A DNA stretch of 64,000 nucleotides, from positions 186,001 to 250,000 of the forward strand of contig JBHJGP010000017.1 of assembly GCA_050331695.1 (NCBI GenBank), in the 5' to 3' direction. The position numbers and the translations under genes are program-made. The stretch's first letter is position 1. Every line of letters starts with the position of its first letter. This DNA is from JBHJGP01 sp050331695. GTDB lineage: Bacteria; Pseudomonadota; Alphaproteobacteria; Geminicoccales; Geminicoccaceae. The notes under the pieces are model-generated. The model saw nothing but the letters and a program-made list of their open reading frames with translations, was not told the origin of the DNA and did not search any database. Shown here in pieces: positions 33,953-43,143 of this stretch.

Positions 33953-35185
33953 TTAGCCTTTGACGCTGCCAGCGGTCAGGCCCGAGACCAGAAAGCGCTC
34001 GAACCAGAGAAAAAGGACAAGGACCGGGATCGTGGCGATGACCGCGCCGGCCATCAGATGCTGGCGTGGCACCTCGGATGAGTTTAGCGAGACGACGCCC
34101 CTTGAAAGGGTGAAGACCTCGACATTGTCCAGGAACATGAAGGCGAACAGAAACTCGTTCCAGGCGATCATGAAAACGTAGAGCGACACCGAGGCCAGTG
34201 CCGGGAGCGACAGCGGCAGGGTGATCTGCATGATCACACCCAGACGGCTGAGTCCGTCCATGAGCCCCGCTTCCTCAAGCTCGCCGGGCAGACCTCGGAA
34301 ATAGCCCTGAAGCATGTAGAGCGCGACCGGGATGGTGGTCGCCGGGTAGACAACCATGAGACCGGTGAGCGTGTTGCGCAGGCCCATTTGCGAGAACACG
34401 GCGTAGAGCGGGATCACCAGGACGATCGCCGGGACCATGTAGATCAGGAGGATCGAGCGCGAGAGGAAGGCTTGGCCCGGAAATCTGAGTCTGGCGACCG
34501 CGTAAGCCCCAGGAATCGCGAAAAAGAGCGTGATGGCGACGGTCGCGAACGAGACGATCGCCGAGTTCACCAAGAACGTGTCGAAATTGAACTGGGTGAA
34601 CAGCTCGATATAGGAGCGGAACAGCCCGGCCGGTCCCTGACCCAGATCGAGCGAGAAATCGAGCGGGTTGGCGAGCAGCGCCTGCTGGTTCTTCAAACTC
34701 GTCATGACCATGACGTAGAAGGGCAACGCGACCAGCACGGTGAACAATAGGAGCCCCAGACCCTTGAGCGCCCGGATCGCCATCAGCTCCAACTGATAGC
34801 GAGGCAGGGTCGAAGGTGAAAAGCCGTTGAAGCAGCGATCCAGCGAGTACCAGACGATAAGGACGAAAACGGCGATCGCGCCCAGCTGATAGAGCGGACG
34901 CTGGCCGAGCGGTATTCCCAGAGGTTCGAACAGAGACACCAGCGCGAGAACCATGACGATTACGGCGGCGGTCGCCAGGCGGACGCCAAGGGTTCGCGCC
35001 GAAGGCTCCGGCCACATCAGAACGGCGGCGCCCACCAGGCCGGCAGCCGCAGCAGCACCGACGGCAGGCACCGCGACGCTGCCAGAAACCAGCATGTAGG
35101 TGACGCCGATAACGATCATCCATACCAGGCCCCAGATGGCGCCGATCACCAGAGCGAGGCCGTAGCCTGTGCCGATCCGGTTCAT
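33953..35185 (-). CDS. Sugar ABC permease, MalG type with an extra N-terminal membrane block
   Basis: A 410-residue inner-membrane permease. The C-terminal 280 residues match MalG-family permeases, with the EAA loop EEAGLMDGLSRLGVIMQITLP. The first 130 residues hold about four additional hydrophobic helices (near 9-33, 38-58, 67-87, 98-117) before the usual first transmembrane helix at about 141-165. Canonical MalG has about 296 residues. The start overlaps the MalF-like stop by 4 bases (ATGA). Confidence 0.88.
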   Translation of the reverse strand: MNRIGTGYGLALVIGAIWGLVWMIVIGVTYMLVSGSVAVPAVGAAAAAGLVGAAVLMWPEPSARTLGVRLATAAVIVMVLALVSLFEPLGIPLGQRPLYQLGAIAVFVLIVWYSLDRCFNGFSPSTLPRYQLELMAIRALKGLGLLLFTVLVALPFYVMVMTSLKNQQALLANPLDFSLDLGQGPAGLFRSYIELFTQFNFDTFLVNSAIVSFATVAITLFFAIPGAYAVARLRFPGQAFLSRSILLIYMVPAIVLVIPLYAVFSQMGLRNTLTGLMVVYPATTIPVALYMLQGYFRGLPGELEEAGLMDGLSRLGVIMQITLPLSLPALASVSLYVFMIAWNEFLFAFMFLDNVEVFTLSRGVVSLNSSEVPRQHLMAGAVIATIPVLVLFLWFERFLVSGLTAGSVKG

Positions 35186-36489
35186 CCTTCGTCCTTCGGC
35201 GAGAACTTGAAGAACAAAAGCGCGAAGGTGAGGAGGACGATGAAGACGACGACCGCCACGGCGGCACCGGCGCCGAGATTGGAAACGGCGAACGCCTGCT
35301 CGTAGACATCAACGGTCAGGGTCCGGGTGCCGGCGGCGCCGCCGGTGAGCAGGAAGATGTCGTCGAATTTGTTGAAGGTCCAGATGAAGCGCAGCAGGAA
35401 CAGGACCGCCAGAATGCCGACGAGTTGCGGTAGCGAGATGTACCAGAACTGTTGGAGCGGCGTGGCGCCGTCCATCTCGGCTGCCTCGTACATCTCGGAT
35501 GACAAAGATTGCATCCGCGCCAGGATGAACAGGAACGATAGAGGGAAATAGCGCCAGGCTTCGAAGGCGATCACCGTGCTCAACGCTACCGGAAAATCGA
35601 TGGTCAGCCCGAACAGGTTGATCGGCACCGAGCGCTGGCCGAAGAAGTTCACCGGTTCATCGGTCGCACCCATCTGCTGAAGGATCGAATTGAGGGTGCC
35701 GGAGAACGGATCCAGCAGTATCACCCAGGCGAAGGCCACCGCGATCACCGGCGCGACGTAGGGAAATAGGAACAGGCCGCGCAAGATGGTTCGCCCGGCG
35801 AAGGCGTCGTTCAGCAACTGCGCGGCGAAAAGGCCCAGGACCAGGGCACCGGCCGTGCCGAACACCGTATAGTACAAAGAGACACGCAGAACGTGCCAGA
35901 ACTCGTCCGAATCGAAGATCCGGACGAAATTGTCGAGCGTGAAGGTGAAGTTGGTAAGCGTGTTGTCGCTGACACCTCCCATCAGCGGTTGGCTGTCCCG
36001 GGGATTGACCGGATCGGCCAGGTAGGCCTGATCGACCGTCACCTCGATCTCGAGATTTTCTCGGAAACCGCCGGCATAGGTGCCAAGCTCGCAGGAGAGA
36101 TCACGGCCGTTGAGCGTGCAGCGCTCATCCAGCTCGATGACGGCCAAGCCTTCGGGCAGTGTATCGGCAAGCGTGACCTCGCGGACCTCGGAATCCCGGG
36201 TCGAGTTGCGAAGCCGATATTGAAGCAGCGCCTGATCGCCCACAGCCTCGGCATCGCCACGCAAGCGCTCGTTGGCGAACACCGTGGCCGGGCGAAGATC
36301 GGCGAGTTGGACCGGTTTGAAGGCGATCCAGAAATTGGCCAGCAATGGCCCCAGGACGATGGCCAAAACAATGCCGAAGGTGGGGAGCAGCATCGCATAG
36401 GCGAGCCGCATTTCGCGCCGCTCGATCGGCCCAATGCCGCGGGGCGGCTGGGCCAGATCCGGATCAAGCATGGGTTTGGGCGTTGCCAT
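35182..36489 (-). CDS. Sugar ABC permease, MalF type, with a DUF11-like periplasmic insert
   Basis: A 435-residue permease. TM1 (about 31-55) is followed by a periplasmic insert (about 70-175) before the second helix region. The insert carries the stretch VTLADTLPEGLAVIEL and CTLNGRDLSCELGTYAGG with two cysteines (124, 133), which reads like the DUF11/Ig-like repeat domain. The remaining helices are standard, with the EAA loop YEAAEMDGATPLQQFWYISLP. E. coli MalF also has a large P2 loop contacting MalE, but of a different fold; a similar role is plausible. Confidence 0.88.
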   Translation of the reverse strand: MATPKPMLDPDLAQPPRGIGPIERREMRLAYAMLLPTFGIVLAIVLGPLLANFWIAFKPVQLADLRPATVFANERLRGDAEAVGDQALLQYRLRNSTRDSEVREVTLADTLPEGLAVIELDERCTLNGRDLSCELGTYAGGFRENLEIEVTVDQAYLADPVNPRDSQPLMGGVSDNTLTNFTFTLDNFVRIFDSDEFWHVLRVSLYYTVFGTAGALVLGLFAAQLLNDAFAGRTILRGLFLFPYVAPVIAVAFAWVILLDPFSGTLNSILQQMGATDEPVNFFGQRSVPINLFGLTIDFPVALSTVIAFEAWRYFPLSFLFILARMQSLSSEMYEAAEMDGATPLQQFWYISLPQLVGILAVLFLLRFIWTFNKFDDIFLLTGGAAGTRTLTVDVYEQAFAVSNLGAGAAVAVVVFIVLLTFALLFFKFSPKDEG

Positions 36490-36507
36490 AGGCTCAGACG
36501 TTCAATG

Positions 36508-36541
36508 GGATACGGACCGGCCGCGCCGCCGGTCCGTATCC
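36508..36541. repeat. Long stem-loop between the solute-binding and permease genes
   Basis: A 14-base perfect inverted repeat, GGATACGGACCGGC and GCCGGTCCGTATCC, around a six-base loop. It lies just downstream of the solute-binding protein gene. There is no T-tract, so it is more likely an mRNA-stabilising or attenuating hairpin, as often found after malE-type genes, than a terminator. Confidence 0.75.
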
Positions 36542-36551
36542 GCATGGAACG

Positions 36552-37895
36552 CTACTGAATGGCGGCCAACTCGTCGTTCAACGCAGCCACAGCGCCGGCG
36601 GCGTCCAGCTCATCATCGATGTATCGCCGGACGATCCGATTGATCACCTGGCTGTTGACCATCTTCGACGCCAGCGAGAGTTGCCCGTCCTCGACCCCCC
36701 ATCGATCAGCGGTCTCGAGGCCAGCGGTGATGCGCTCAACGGTTTCCGCCGGATAGAGGTCCGAGAGCGGCGCCTTGCGGTCGACACCCACCGGTAGCTC
36801 CGCCCAAGCATCGACGAACTTGGTCGGCTCATCAGCCGTCCCCCGGCGGACCGGAAACTTACCCTCGGGCGCGATCGACAGCGTCTTGGTGTAGCCCCGA
36901 TCCATGGAGTGGCGGACGAATTCCGCAGCGACATCCAAGTTGGCATCGGCTGTGACACCGAAGTAGCGAATGTCGGCCCAGGCGGCACCTTCCGGATTGG
37001 AGGGACCGGCGAACGTGGTGACCACATCCGTCTTGCTCGCCAGCTCGGTCGAGGTCGGATCGTCGGTGATGGTCGGCGGGTTGGAATCCCGAAGGCCTGC
37101 CAATTCGTCCAGGATGAAAGGCGACCAGATGATCATCGCTGTCTTGCCGGCGAAATAGAGCTCGCGCGACTGCTCCCAGAACAATTCACCCGGCGGCGAA
37201 GCCTCGGCGATAGCCTTGTAGAACTCCAGCACTTCCGTGGTCGCGGCCTCATCGAGCGGTGCGAACCCGTCCTTGCCGACCGGCGACACGCCATTGGCTA
37301 AGAATACATGCTCCAGCACCTGGCTCATGAAGTTCTCGTCGACCTTGGTGGCGGCGACGAAGCCGAACATGTCGGGCGGGTTATGGAGCGCGTCGATCGC
37401 GGCCAAAATGTCGGTATAGGAATCCGGCGCTTCGAGACCGGCTTCGTCGAACAGATCCTTTCTGTAGACGATCATCTGGGTCCAGCCGTCCACCGGCACC
37501 GCCGCGACGAGGTCGTCGGTCGTGGCCATTTCCAGGGCACCGGGCGCGAAGGTGTCGACGCCCAGATCCTGAACGATCTCGTCATTGGTGATGGGATCGA
37601 GAATGCCGGCCTCGGTCCAGGGCAGCACGTATTGCAGCGTATGGTAGATGATGTCCGGCAGGTCATTGGCCGCAAACGCCGCCGTCGCCCGGGTGCCGAG
37701 CTCGGTCTCGCTCACCGGGATAACCTCGACCTCGTGGCCCGTCTCGGCATTGAATTCGGCGGCCAGCTCCTGTTGCAGGGCGAGCCGCTCGGGCTGCTCC
37801 TCCGTCGTCCAGAACCGGATCGCGTCCGCATTGGCCAGCGGCACGATCGATCCCGATAGCAGCAGCCCCGCCGCAAGTGTCTTCATGGTCTTCAT
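36552..37895 (-). CDS. Sugar ABC transporter solute-binding protein
   Basis: A 447-residue secreted binding protein of the MalE/UgpB type. It has a signal peptide (about 1-24; MKTMKTLAAGLLLSGSIVPL). The mature part starts DAIRFWTTEEQPERLALQQE and contains TELGTRATAAFAANDLPDI, typical of the family. ATG 37895 follows GGGAGG by 9 bases; a longer ORF to 38144 is rejected. First gene of the sugar operon (binding protein, two permeases, glycosidase, ATPase), so it sets the substrate. The glycosidase suggests an alpha-glucosidic compound. Confidence 0.9.
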   Translation of the reverse strand: MKTMKTLAAGLLLSGSIVPLANADAIRFWTTEEQPERLALQQELAAEFNAETGHEVEVIPVSETELGTRATAAFAANDLPDIIYHTLQYVLPWTEAGILDPITNDEIVQDLGVDTFAPGALEMATTDDLVAAVPVDGWTQMIVYRKDLFDEAGLEAPDSYTDILAAIDALHNPPDMFGFVAATKVDENFMSQVLEHVFLANGVSPVGKDGFAPLDEAATTEVLEFYKAIAEASPPGELFWEQSRELYFAGKTAMIIWSPFILDELAGLRDSNPPTITDDPTSTELASKTDVVTTFAGPSNPEGAAWADIRYFGVTADANLDVAAEFVRHSMDRGYTKTLSIAPEGKFPVRRGTADEPTKFVDAWAELPVGVDRKAPLSDLYPAETVERITAGLETADRWGVEDGQLSLASKMVNSQVINRIVRRYIDDELDAAGAVAALNDELAAIQ

Positions 37896-38043
37896 TATTG
37901 TCTGCCTCCCGAAAGCCTTCGGCGATATCGAGAGCGCATTTGGTCTGAATGTTCGAACCCGATCAAGCTCATTGTTCGCTGGGACGCTGAAAGGCTGAGG
38001 CCTTCCGGTGCCACCGGCGGAGGTTCGTCGTTGAAGTCTCGGA

Positions 38044-38790
38044 TCAGGCGCCGTGTTCGAGGTCGCAGGACCGGGCGCCTTGGATCGACCCGGCCGGCGC
38101 GCGCTGGACGAGAATGGCGCAGCCCATCTCCTCGGAAGCACCATTAAAAGTGAAGCTTACCTCGCCGCCCCGCCAGGCGCCCAGCTTCTCGACCTCGCGG
38201 ACGATATGGTGATTGGTCAGCCGCTTGCCGTGATTTTCACCCCGTTCGACCTCTGTGGTCTCAGCGCGCAGATAGCGTACCAGCCAGACATCCGCGGGCT
38301 GATCAAGTGCGCCGTCCAACTTGACGGTAAGCGTATGCCCTTCAGCGGGCGAAAGGGTGATTTCGGTGGATCTCCGGTTCTGCCCGGCCCGCTCGATGGC
38401 CGCCCGGACCTGCTCCCGGCGCGAGCCGACAGCTTCATCGGCGCCGTCGATCACCATCTGCGGCGTGTAAATTCGCCCGCTGCCCCGGATCGCCAGATTG
38501 TAGGCCACCTGGCGTTCCGTATAGGCCGGGTCTGAAAACGGATCCCGCCACTGGCCGGCGGCGCCGTAGACCAGGTCATCCCAGTAGTCGACATGCCATT
38601 CGAGGGCGAGAACGTCTGGCTTATTCGCCAGTTCGGCCAGGTAAGCCTCGGCAGGTGGGCAACTGTAGCAACTTTGGGACGTGAACAACTCGACCACGAC
38701 CGGCTGGCGCTGATCGGCGCTCCGGGCGATGTCAGACCCTGCCAGAAGAGCCAGAGCGAAGGTAGGGGCCGCCAAACGCCTGGTCACCAT
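38044..38790 (-). CDS. DUF1223 secreted thioredoxin-like protein
   Basis: A 248-residue protein with a signal peptide (about 1-24). The DUF1223 family pattern is clear: VVELFTSQSCYSCPPAEAYL with CYSC at the thioredoxin active site, followed by LEWHVDYWDDLVY and IYTPQMVIDGADEAVGS. It is probably a periplasmic redox or copper-linked protein; the function is not established. It lies alone upstream of the sugar operon, with 148 bases between, and may have its own promoter at 38791-38830. Confidence 0.87.
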   Translation of the reverse strand: MVTRRLAAPTFALALLAGSDIARSADQRQPVVVELFTSQSCYSCPPAEAYLAELANKPDVLALEWHVDYWDDLVYGAAGQWRDPFSDPAYTERQVAYNLAIRGSGRIYTPQMVIDGADEAVGSRREQVRAAIERAGQNRRSTEITLSPAEGHTLTVKLDGALDQPADVWLVRYLRAETTEVERGENHGKRLTNHHIVREVEKLGAWRGGEVSFTFNGASEEMGCAILVQRAPAGSIQGARSCDLEHGA

Positions 38791-38922
38791 ATCCGTGCCC
38801 TTTCAATTACGTGTCTGAGCCAAATATAGCCGGTGCCGGGTCGCATGGGACGAAGGTCACGGGAACGTGCATGGGAGCGAAGTGAGGCGGGCAGGCGCGT
38901 AAGCTCGCGGCGCGTGGCTGCT

Positions 38923-39687
38923 TTACCGTTTTAGTGCCTTGAGATGGGGGTATTTGTCGGTCAGGAGCGAGCCATGATAGTAGGTCGGTTGGAAGGGTTC
39001 GGTCGCCTCCAATGTCTCAAGCCAGCGGCCGATCGCCGGCGTTTCGTTCCATAAAGACGACAGGTTGATGTCGGCCATGCGGACGATGACCGGCATCACC
39101 GCGATGTCGGCGAGTGTCATCACCTCACCCATCAACCAGGGCCCGCCGGACTGATCAAGCCACTGGCCCATGCGCTCGACGCCGCGGCCGAGCCGGCCCA
39201 GGGCTTCGTCCAGATCAGCTTGCGGAAAGCCGGTCCGGCCCATGCGCAGGAGGAATTCCCGGCGCAAAGGCTTGGAATCGGCGAGCGCCTGAAACTCGGC
39301 ATCCGACATCGACTGAAAATGGGGAAGAAAGGCCAGATTGTAGGAGGGGATACGGATCGCCGGGGTCGGCACCTCGTCGATGAACCGCATCATCGATCGC
39401 ATCAGTGCACGGTCCAACGGATCGTCTGGCACGAAAGGCGAGGGCGCCCGGTTGATCTCGTCCAGATACTCCATGATCACCGCGGAATCGATGACCGTTC
39501 GGTCGCCATGGACCAGGGTCGGTACGACGCCGTTAGGATTGAGACGGAGATAGTCGGGCTTGAGCTGATCGCCGGAGAACAGATCCAGCTTATGCTCCTC
39601 GAACGCCAGACCCTTCGCGTTCAGGACGTAGCGCACCCGTTGGCTGCAGGTGGATTGAGGCGCGTTGTAAAGCGTGAAGGGGCTCAC
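38923..39687 (-). CDS. Glutathione S-transferase, LigF/beta-etherase-like
   Basis: A 254-residue GST. The N-terminal thioredoxin-like domain reads LYNAPQSTCSQRVRYVLNAK, with PNGVVPTLVHGDRTVIDSAVI for glutathione binding. The C-terminal helical part has MSDAEFQALADSKPL and FPQADLDEALGRLG, which resembles the LigF/GSTFuA beta-etherase group. It is placed last in a Liv-type transport operon, so a role in processing an imported aromatic or ether is possible (inference). GTG 39687 is the start; the ORF reading further upstream overlaps the permease in another frame. Confidence 0.85.
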   Translation of the reverse strand: MSPFTLYNAPQSTCSQRVRYVLNAKGLAFEEHKLDLFSGDQLKPDYLRLNPNGVVPTLVHGDRTVIDSAVIMEYLDEINRAPSPFVPDDPLDRALMRSMMRFIDEVPTPAIRIPSYNLAFLPHFQSMSDAEFQALADSKPLRREFLLRMGRTGFPQADLDEALGRLGRGVERMGQWLDQSGGPWLMGEVMTLADIAVMPVIVRMADINLSSLWNETPAIGRWLETLEATEPFQPTYYHGSLLTDKYPHLKALKR

Positions 39688-39692
39688 CTTTC

Positions 39693-40730
39693 TCAGTCCC
39701 AATTCAGGATGCGGGGCAGGCGGCCCGACTTGGCCAGGCTGCCGACGATGCCCAGCGGAAAGAACATGAGTGCCAGCGCCATGATCAGCCCGGTCGCGAG
39801 AATGTTGATCTCGGAGGCACCCAAGGTGGCCACGACCAATTCGTTGAAAGCGACGATCAGGACCGCCCCGATGACGGGCCCGGCGACCGTGCCCTTGCCG
39901 CCCAGAATGCACATCAGCACCATGTTCACCGAGACCAGAATGATGAGGAAAATGTTCGGCCGGATGTAGGTCAGATACTCGCCCCAGACGGCGCCGGCCA
40001 TGCCGACGAAGAAGGCCGAGATCGCGAAGGCGAGCACCTTGTAGAACCGGGTGTCGATGCCGGCGCTTTCCGCTTTGATCTCGTCCTTGGAAATCGCCCT
40101 TAGGCCGAGACCGAACTTGGAATGTTTGATCCGGTAGGACGACCAGACCGCGAAGGCCGCCATGATGATGAACGCGTAGTAATAGGGGAGCTTGGCCCAT
40201 TGCACCGGCAGGTCATTGGCCTGGAGCGAGACCCCGGCGGCGCCGCCGACAAAGTGCCAATTGTCGAACAGGATGCGCGCGATCATGACCAGCGCCAGGG
40301 ACGAGATGATGAAGGAGGGCCCACGCACCCTCAAGGTGATCAGGCCGATCAGATACCCGAGCGCGCCCGCCACGAGTCCCGCCAACGGGGCGAGCAGGAT
40401 CGTGGATATACCGTAGCGGGCGAAGATCATGCCCGCGAAGTAGCCGCCGATGGCGAAAAAGACGTTGTGGCCCAGCGAGATGTAACCGGCGAAACCGCCG
40501 AGAATGTTCCAGCCGGTGGCCATCACCACGTAGCTCGCCGTGAATAAGACCAAATGCAGGAGATAGTTGTAGTTCCCGGCGAACTGGAGTGCCGGCAGGG
40601 CCAAAAGCAATGCCATCAGGGCGAGTGGGAACCAGGTAGCCCGGCTCTTGTCGACCTGTTGGGCAAGGCTCTCATTGTAGCGCTTGCGGGCGTCCAGGAC
40701 CGAAGCGCTGTCCTCTAAAATGGTGCTCAT
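39693..40730 (-). CDS. livM: Branched-chain amino acid-type ABC permease LivM
   Basis: A 345-residue inner-membrane permease with about nine or ten helices. Typical LivM parts are NILGGFAGYISLGHNVFFAIGGY and GLGLRAISKDEIKAESAGID (the LivM coupling region). The GTVAGPVIGAVLIVAFNEL segment is also characteristic. ATG 40730 overlaps the LivH stop (TGATG); the ORF back to 40949 is an extension in the wrong region. Substrates of such systems include amino acids, but also aromatic acids and amides. Confidence 0.9.
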   Translation of the reverse strand: MSTILEDSASVLDARKRYNESLAQQVDKSRATWFPLALMALLLALPALQFAGNYNYLLHLVLFTASYVVMATGWNILGGFAGYISLGHNVFFAIGGYFAGMIFARYGISTILLAPLAGLVAGALGYLIGLITLRVRGPSFIISSLALVMIARILFDNWHFVGGAAGVSLQANDLPVQWAKLPYYYAFIIMAAFAVWSSYRIKHSKFGLGLRAISKDEIKAESAGIDTRFYKVLAFAISAFFVGMAGAVWGEYLTYIRPNIFLIILVSVNMVLMCILGGKGTVAGPVIGAVLIVAFNELVVATLGASEINILATGLIMALALMFFPLGIVGSLAKSGRLPRILNWD

Positions 40731-41608
40731 CAGGCGAGCTCCGGTTTGTCGCCGAAGAGGCCCTGGGGACGGACCAGTAAGATGACGAACAAAGCGAGGA
40801 AGAAGGTCATCGTCGACCAGGTGGCACCGATCCAGGCGCCGACGAAGGCGGCCGTGACCGAGAGCGCGAAGGCCGCGACCACGGTGCCGAGGATCGATCC
40901 CATGCCGCCCAGGACCACGAGCGACATCAGAACGGCGATCCATTCCCAATGTTTGGCGGGAAAGAAGCTGAAGACGAATGAGACCAGGGCACCGGCGGCG
41001 CCGGCAAGCGCGATCCCGATGGCAAAACTGACCATGCCTACCCGGTTGACGTTGACACCCAAAAGCTCCGCCGCCTCACGGTTTTGGGTCGTGGCCCGGA
41101 TGGCGTAGCCGAAGCGCGAGTATTTCAGGAATAGCGCCAAAGCGCCGATGATGATCAGCGACACGATACCGGCGTAGAGCTGGCCCGTGGGAATGAAGAG
41201 CTCGCCGATGAAGATCGCGTCCGTGGCGTAATCCGGTGAGGTCACCCGCTGGGTGTTGGTGAACGCCGTGCCGAGAGCGCCCTCGATGACCATCGCCATG
41301 GCGAAGGTCAGAAGCACGGTCATTTCCGAATAGGTGGCCGCCTTGGCCTCTTTCTCGAACACCAGCTTGTAGAGAATGACGCCGATCGCGGCGAGGATCA
41401 CGGCCGCGACGGGCAGGGTGACCAGGGGATCGACCCCGCCCAGGCGAAAGGCCCAATAGGCGATGTAGGCGCCGCCGATGATCAGAACCGGGTGGGCCAG
41501 ATTGACGATGCGCATGACGCCGAAGACCAGGGACAAACCGGAGCCCATGAGCGCGAACACCCCGCCAAGGGCAAGGCCCAGGACGAGAACTTGAAGGGCT
41601 TCGACCAT
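40730..41608 (-). CDS. livH: Branched-chain amino acid-type ABC permease LivH
   Basis: A 292-residue permease. The N-terminal GGVFALMGSGLSLVFGVMRIVNLAHP and later TTQNREAAELLGVNVNRVG are diagnostic of LivH. It forms the channel with LivM. GGAGG lies before the ATG. It is the fifth gene of the operon that starts with the dehydrogenase. Confidence 0.9.
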   Translation of the reverse strand: MVEALQVLVLGLALGGVFALMGSGLSLVFGVMRIVNLAHPVLIIGGAYIAYWAFRLGGVDPLVTLPVAAVILAAIGVILYKLVFEKEAKAATYSEMTVLLTFAMAMVIEGALGTAFTNTQRVTSPDYATDAIFIGELFIPTGQLYAGIVSLIIIGALALFLKYSRFGYAIRATTQNREAAELLGVNVNRVGMVSFAIGIALAGAAGALVSFVFSFFPAKHWEWIAVLMSLVVLGGMGSILGTVVAAFALSVTAAFVGAWIGATWSTMTFFLALFVILLVRPQGLFGDKPELA

Positions 41609-41618
41609 GACAACCTCC

Positions 41619-42347
41619 TCAGGCGGCGCGCCGGCCGCCGAGATAGAGTTCGCTTATGCGAGGATCGCCTAGAACCTCTTGGGCGGGGCCCTGGAACAGG
41701 GTCCGGCCCAGGTCGAGCACGACACCCCAATCGGCATTTTTCAGGCCCATGAGCGCATTCTGCTCGACCAGCAGGATCGTGATGCCGTCGGCGGCCATCA
41801 TCTTCATGATGTCAAACATCTCAGCGACGATTTTCGGCGCCAGGCCTAAAGACGGCTCGTCGAGCATGACGATCTCGGGCCGGATGATCGTCGTCCGGGC
41901 CATGGCCAGCATCTGCTGCTGACCGCCGGACATGGTGCCGGCCCGCTGGTCCGCCCGCTCTTTCAGAATAGGAAAGCGTTCGAAGATCTCGTCGATCCGG
42001 CCGTCGAGCGTGGCTTTGTCCTCAATGATGAAACCACCCATGCGCAGGTTCTCGCGAACGGTCATCTTGGGAAACAGCGCCCGTTCCTGGGGGACGAAGG
42101 AGATGCCCCTGCGCATGATTTGATCGGGCCTGAGGCCGACCAGTGACGTGCCCTGGAACAGCACGTCGCCCTTCCGGACCTTGAGCATGCCGCAGATCGC
42201 CTTCAGCAAAGTCGATTTGCCGGCGCCGTTGGGCCCGATGATGCAATGCACCTTGCCCGGTTCGACGATGAGATCGGCGCCATCAAGGATCGCTGGCCCG
42301 TCGCCATAGCCGGCCGTGACATGTCTAACTTCGAGCAGGTGGGCCAT
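41619..42347 (-). CDS. livF: ABC ATPase LivF
   Basis: A 242-residue ATPase. Walker A GPNGAGKST, signature GTMSGGQQQMLAMARTTI, Walker B IVMLDEPSLGLAPKIVAEMF. The MSGGQQQML signature and VGLRPDQIMRRGISFVPQ fit LivF. The ATG overlaps the livG stop by one base (TAATG). Confidence 0.92.
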   Translation of the reverse strand: MAHLLEVRHVTAGYGDGPAILDGADLIVEPGKVHCIIGPNGAGKSTLLKAICGMLKVRKGDVLFQGTSLVGLRPDQIMRRGISFVPQERALFPKMTVRENLRMGGFIIEDKATLDGRIDEIFERFPILKERADQRAGTMSGGQQQMLAMARTTIIRPEIVMLDEPSLGLAPKIVAEMFDIMKMMAADGITILLVEQNALMGLKNADWGVVLDLGRTLFQGPAQEVLGDPRISELYLGGRRAA

Positions 42348-43090
42348 TAGGCGGCCTCCTCAATGGTGCCGCCCAGATAGGCGTCGAGAACGGCCGGATC
42401 TTTTTGGATCTGATCTGGTGTGCCGTCGGCGATCACCCGGCCCTGGGCCATGACCACGACCCGATGCGAAAGGCGCATGATCAGATCCATATTGTGCTCG
42501 ACGATGAGGACGGTCAGGCCCTGGTCGTTGAGTTTCCTTATGTGGCCGACGATCTCTTCCAGTAGCGACGGGTTCACGCCGCCGGCCGGTTCGTCCAGGA
42601 GGATGATCTTTGGTTTACTCATCAAAAGAGCAGCCAGGTCCATCAACTTTTTCTGGCCATAGGAAAGGTTCGCCCCGTCCTCATGGGCGATCCGTGTGAT
42701 GCCGAGAAAGTCGAGTAGGCTAAGCGCGCGATCGATTTCATCGGCGCTCATTGCCGGTTTCAGCAGATCGCGCCAGCCGCCGATCTTGGACTGGCAGATG
42801 ACGTTTTCGAGGACGGTCATCTCGGCGAGGTTGCGCGAGATCTGAAATGTGCGGGAGAGACCCCTTTGGGTGATCTTGTGGGGACGTAGATGATCGATCC
42901 GCTCCCCGTCGAGCGAGACCTCGCCCGCCGTCGGCACCATGGTCCGACTGATGCAGTTGAATGCGGTGGTCTTGCCGGCGCCGTTCGGGCCGATCAGCGC
43001 GGTGATCGAGCCCTGCTCGACCGTGAACGAGCACTGATCCACCGCCCTGATCCCGCCGAAATATTTGCAAAGACCCCTGATCTCGAGCAT
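42347..43090 (-). CDS. livG: ABC ATPase LivG
   Basis: A 247-residue ATPase. Walker A GPNGAGKTTAFNCI, LSRTFQISRNLAEMTVLENV, and signature NLSYGQKKLMDLAALLM, with Walker B IILLDEPAGGVNPSL, as in LivG. It pairs with LivF under the LivHM channel. Confidence 0.92.
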   Translation of the reverse strand: MLEIRGLCKYFGGIRAVDQCSFTVEQGSITALIGPNGAGKTTAFNCISRTMVPTAGEVSLDGERIDHLRPHKITQRGLSRTFQISRNLAEMTVLENVICQSKIGGWRDLLKPAMSADEIDRALSLLDFLGITRIAHEDGANLSYGQKKLMDLAALLMSKPKIILLDEPAGGVNPSLLEEIVGHIRKLNDQGLTVLIVEHNMDLIMRLSHRVVVMAQGRVIADGTPDQIQKDPAVLDAYLGGTIEEAA

Positions 43091-43143
43091 CGCCTCGCCT
43101 CGGCAAACGGGGCTGGCCGGACCCGGGGACCCGGCATGGGCTG

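Noticed and set aside
37896..38144. N-terminal extension of the sugar-binding protein frame
   Set aside because: A good ribosome site and signal peptide set the start at 37895; the extension also covers the end of the DUF1223 gene.
39688..40200. N-terminal extension of the GST frame
   Set aside because: It is out of frame within livM and reads as shadow; the GST domain begins at the GTG 39687.
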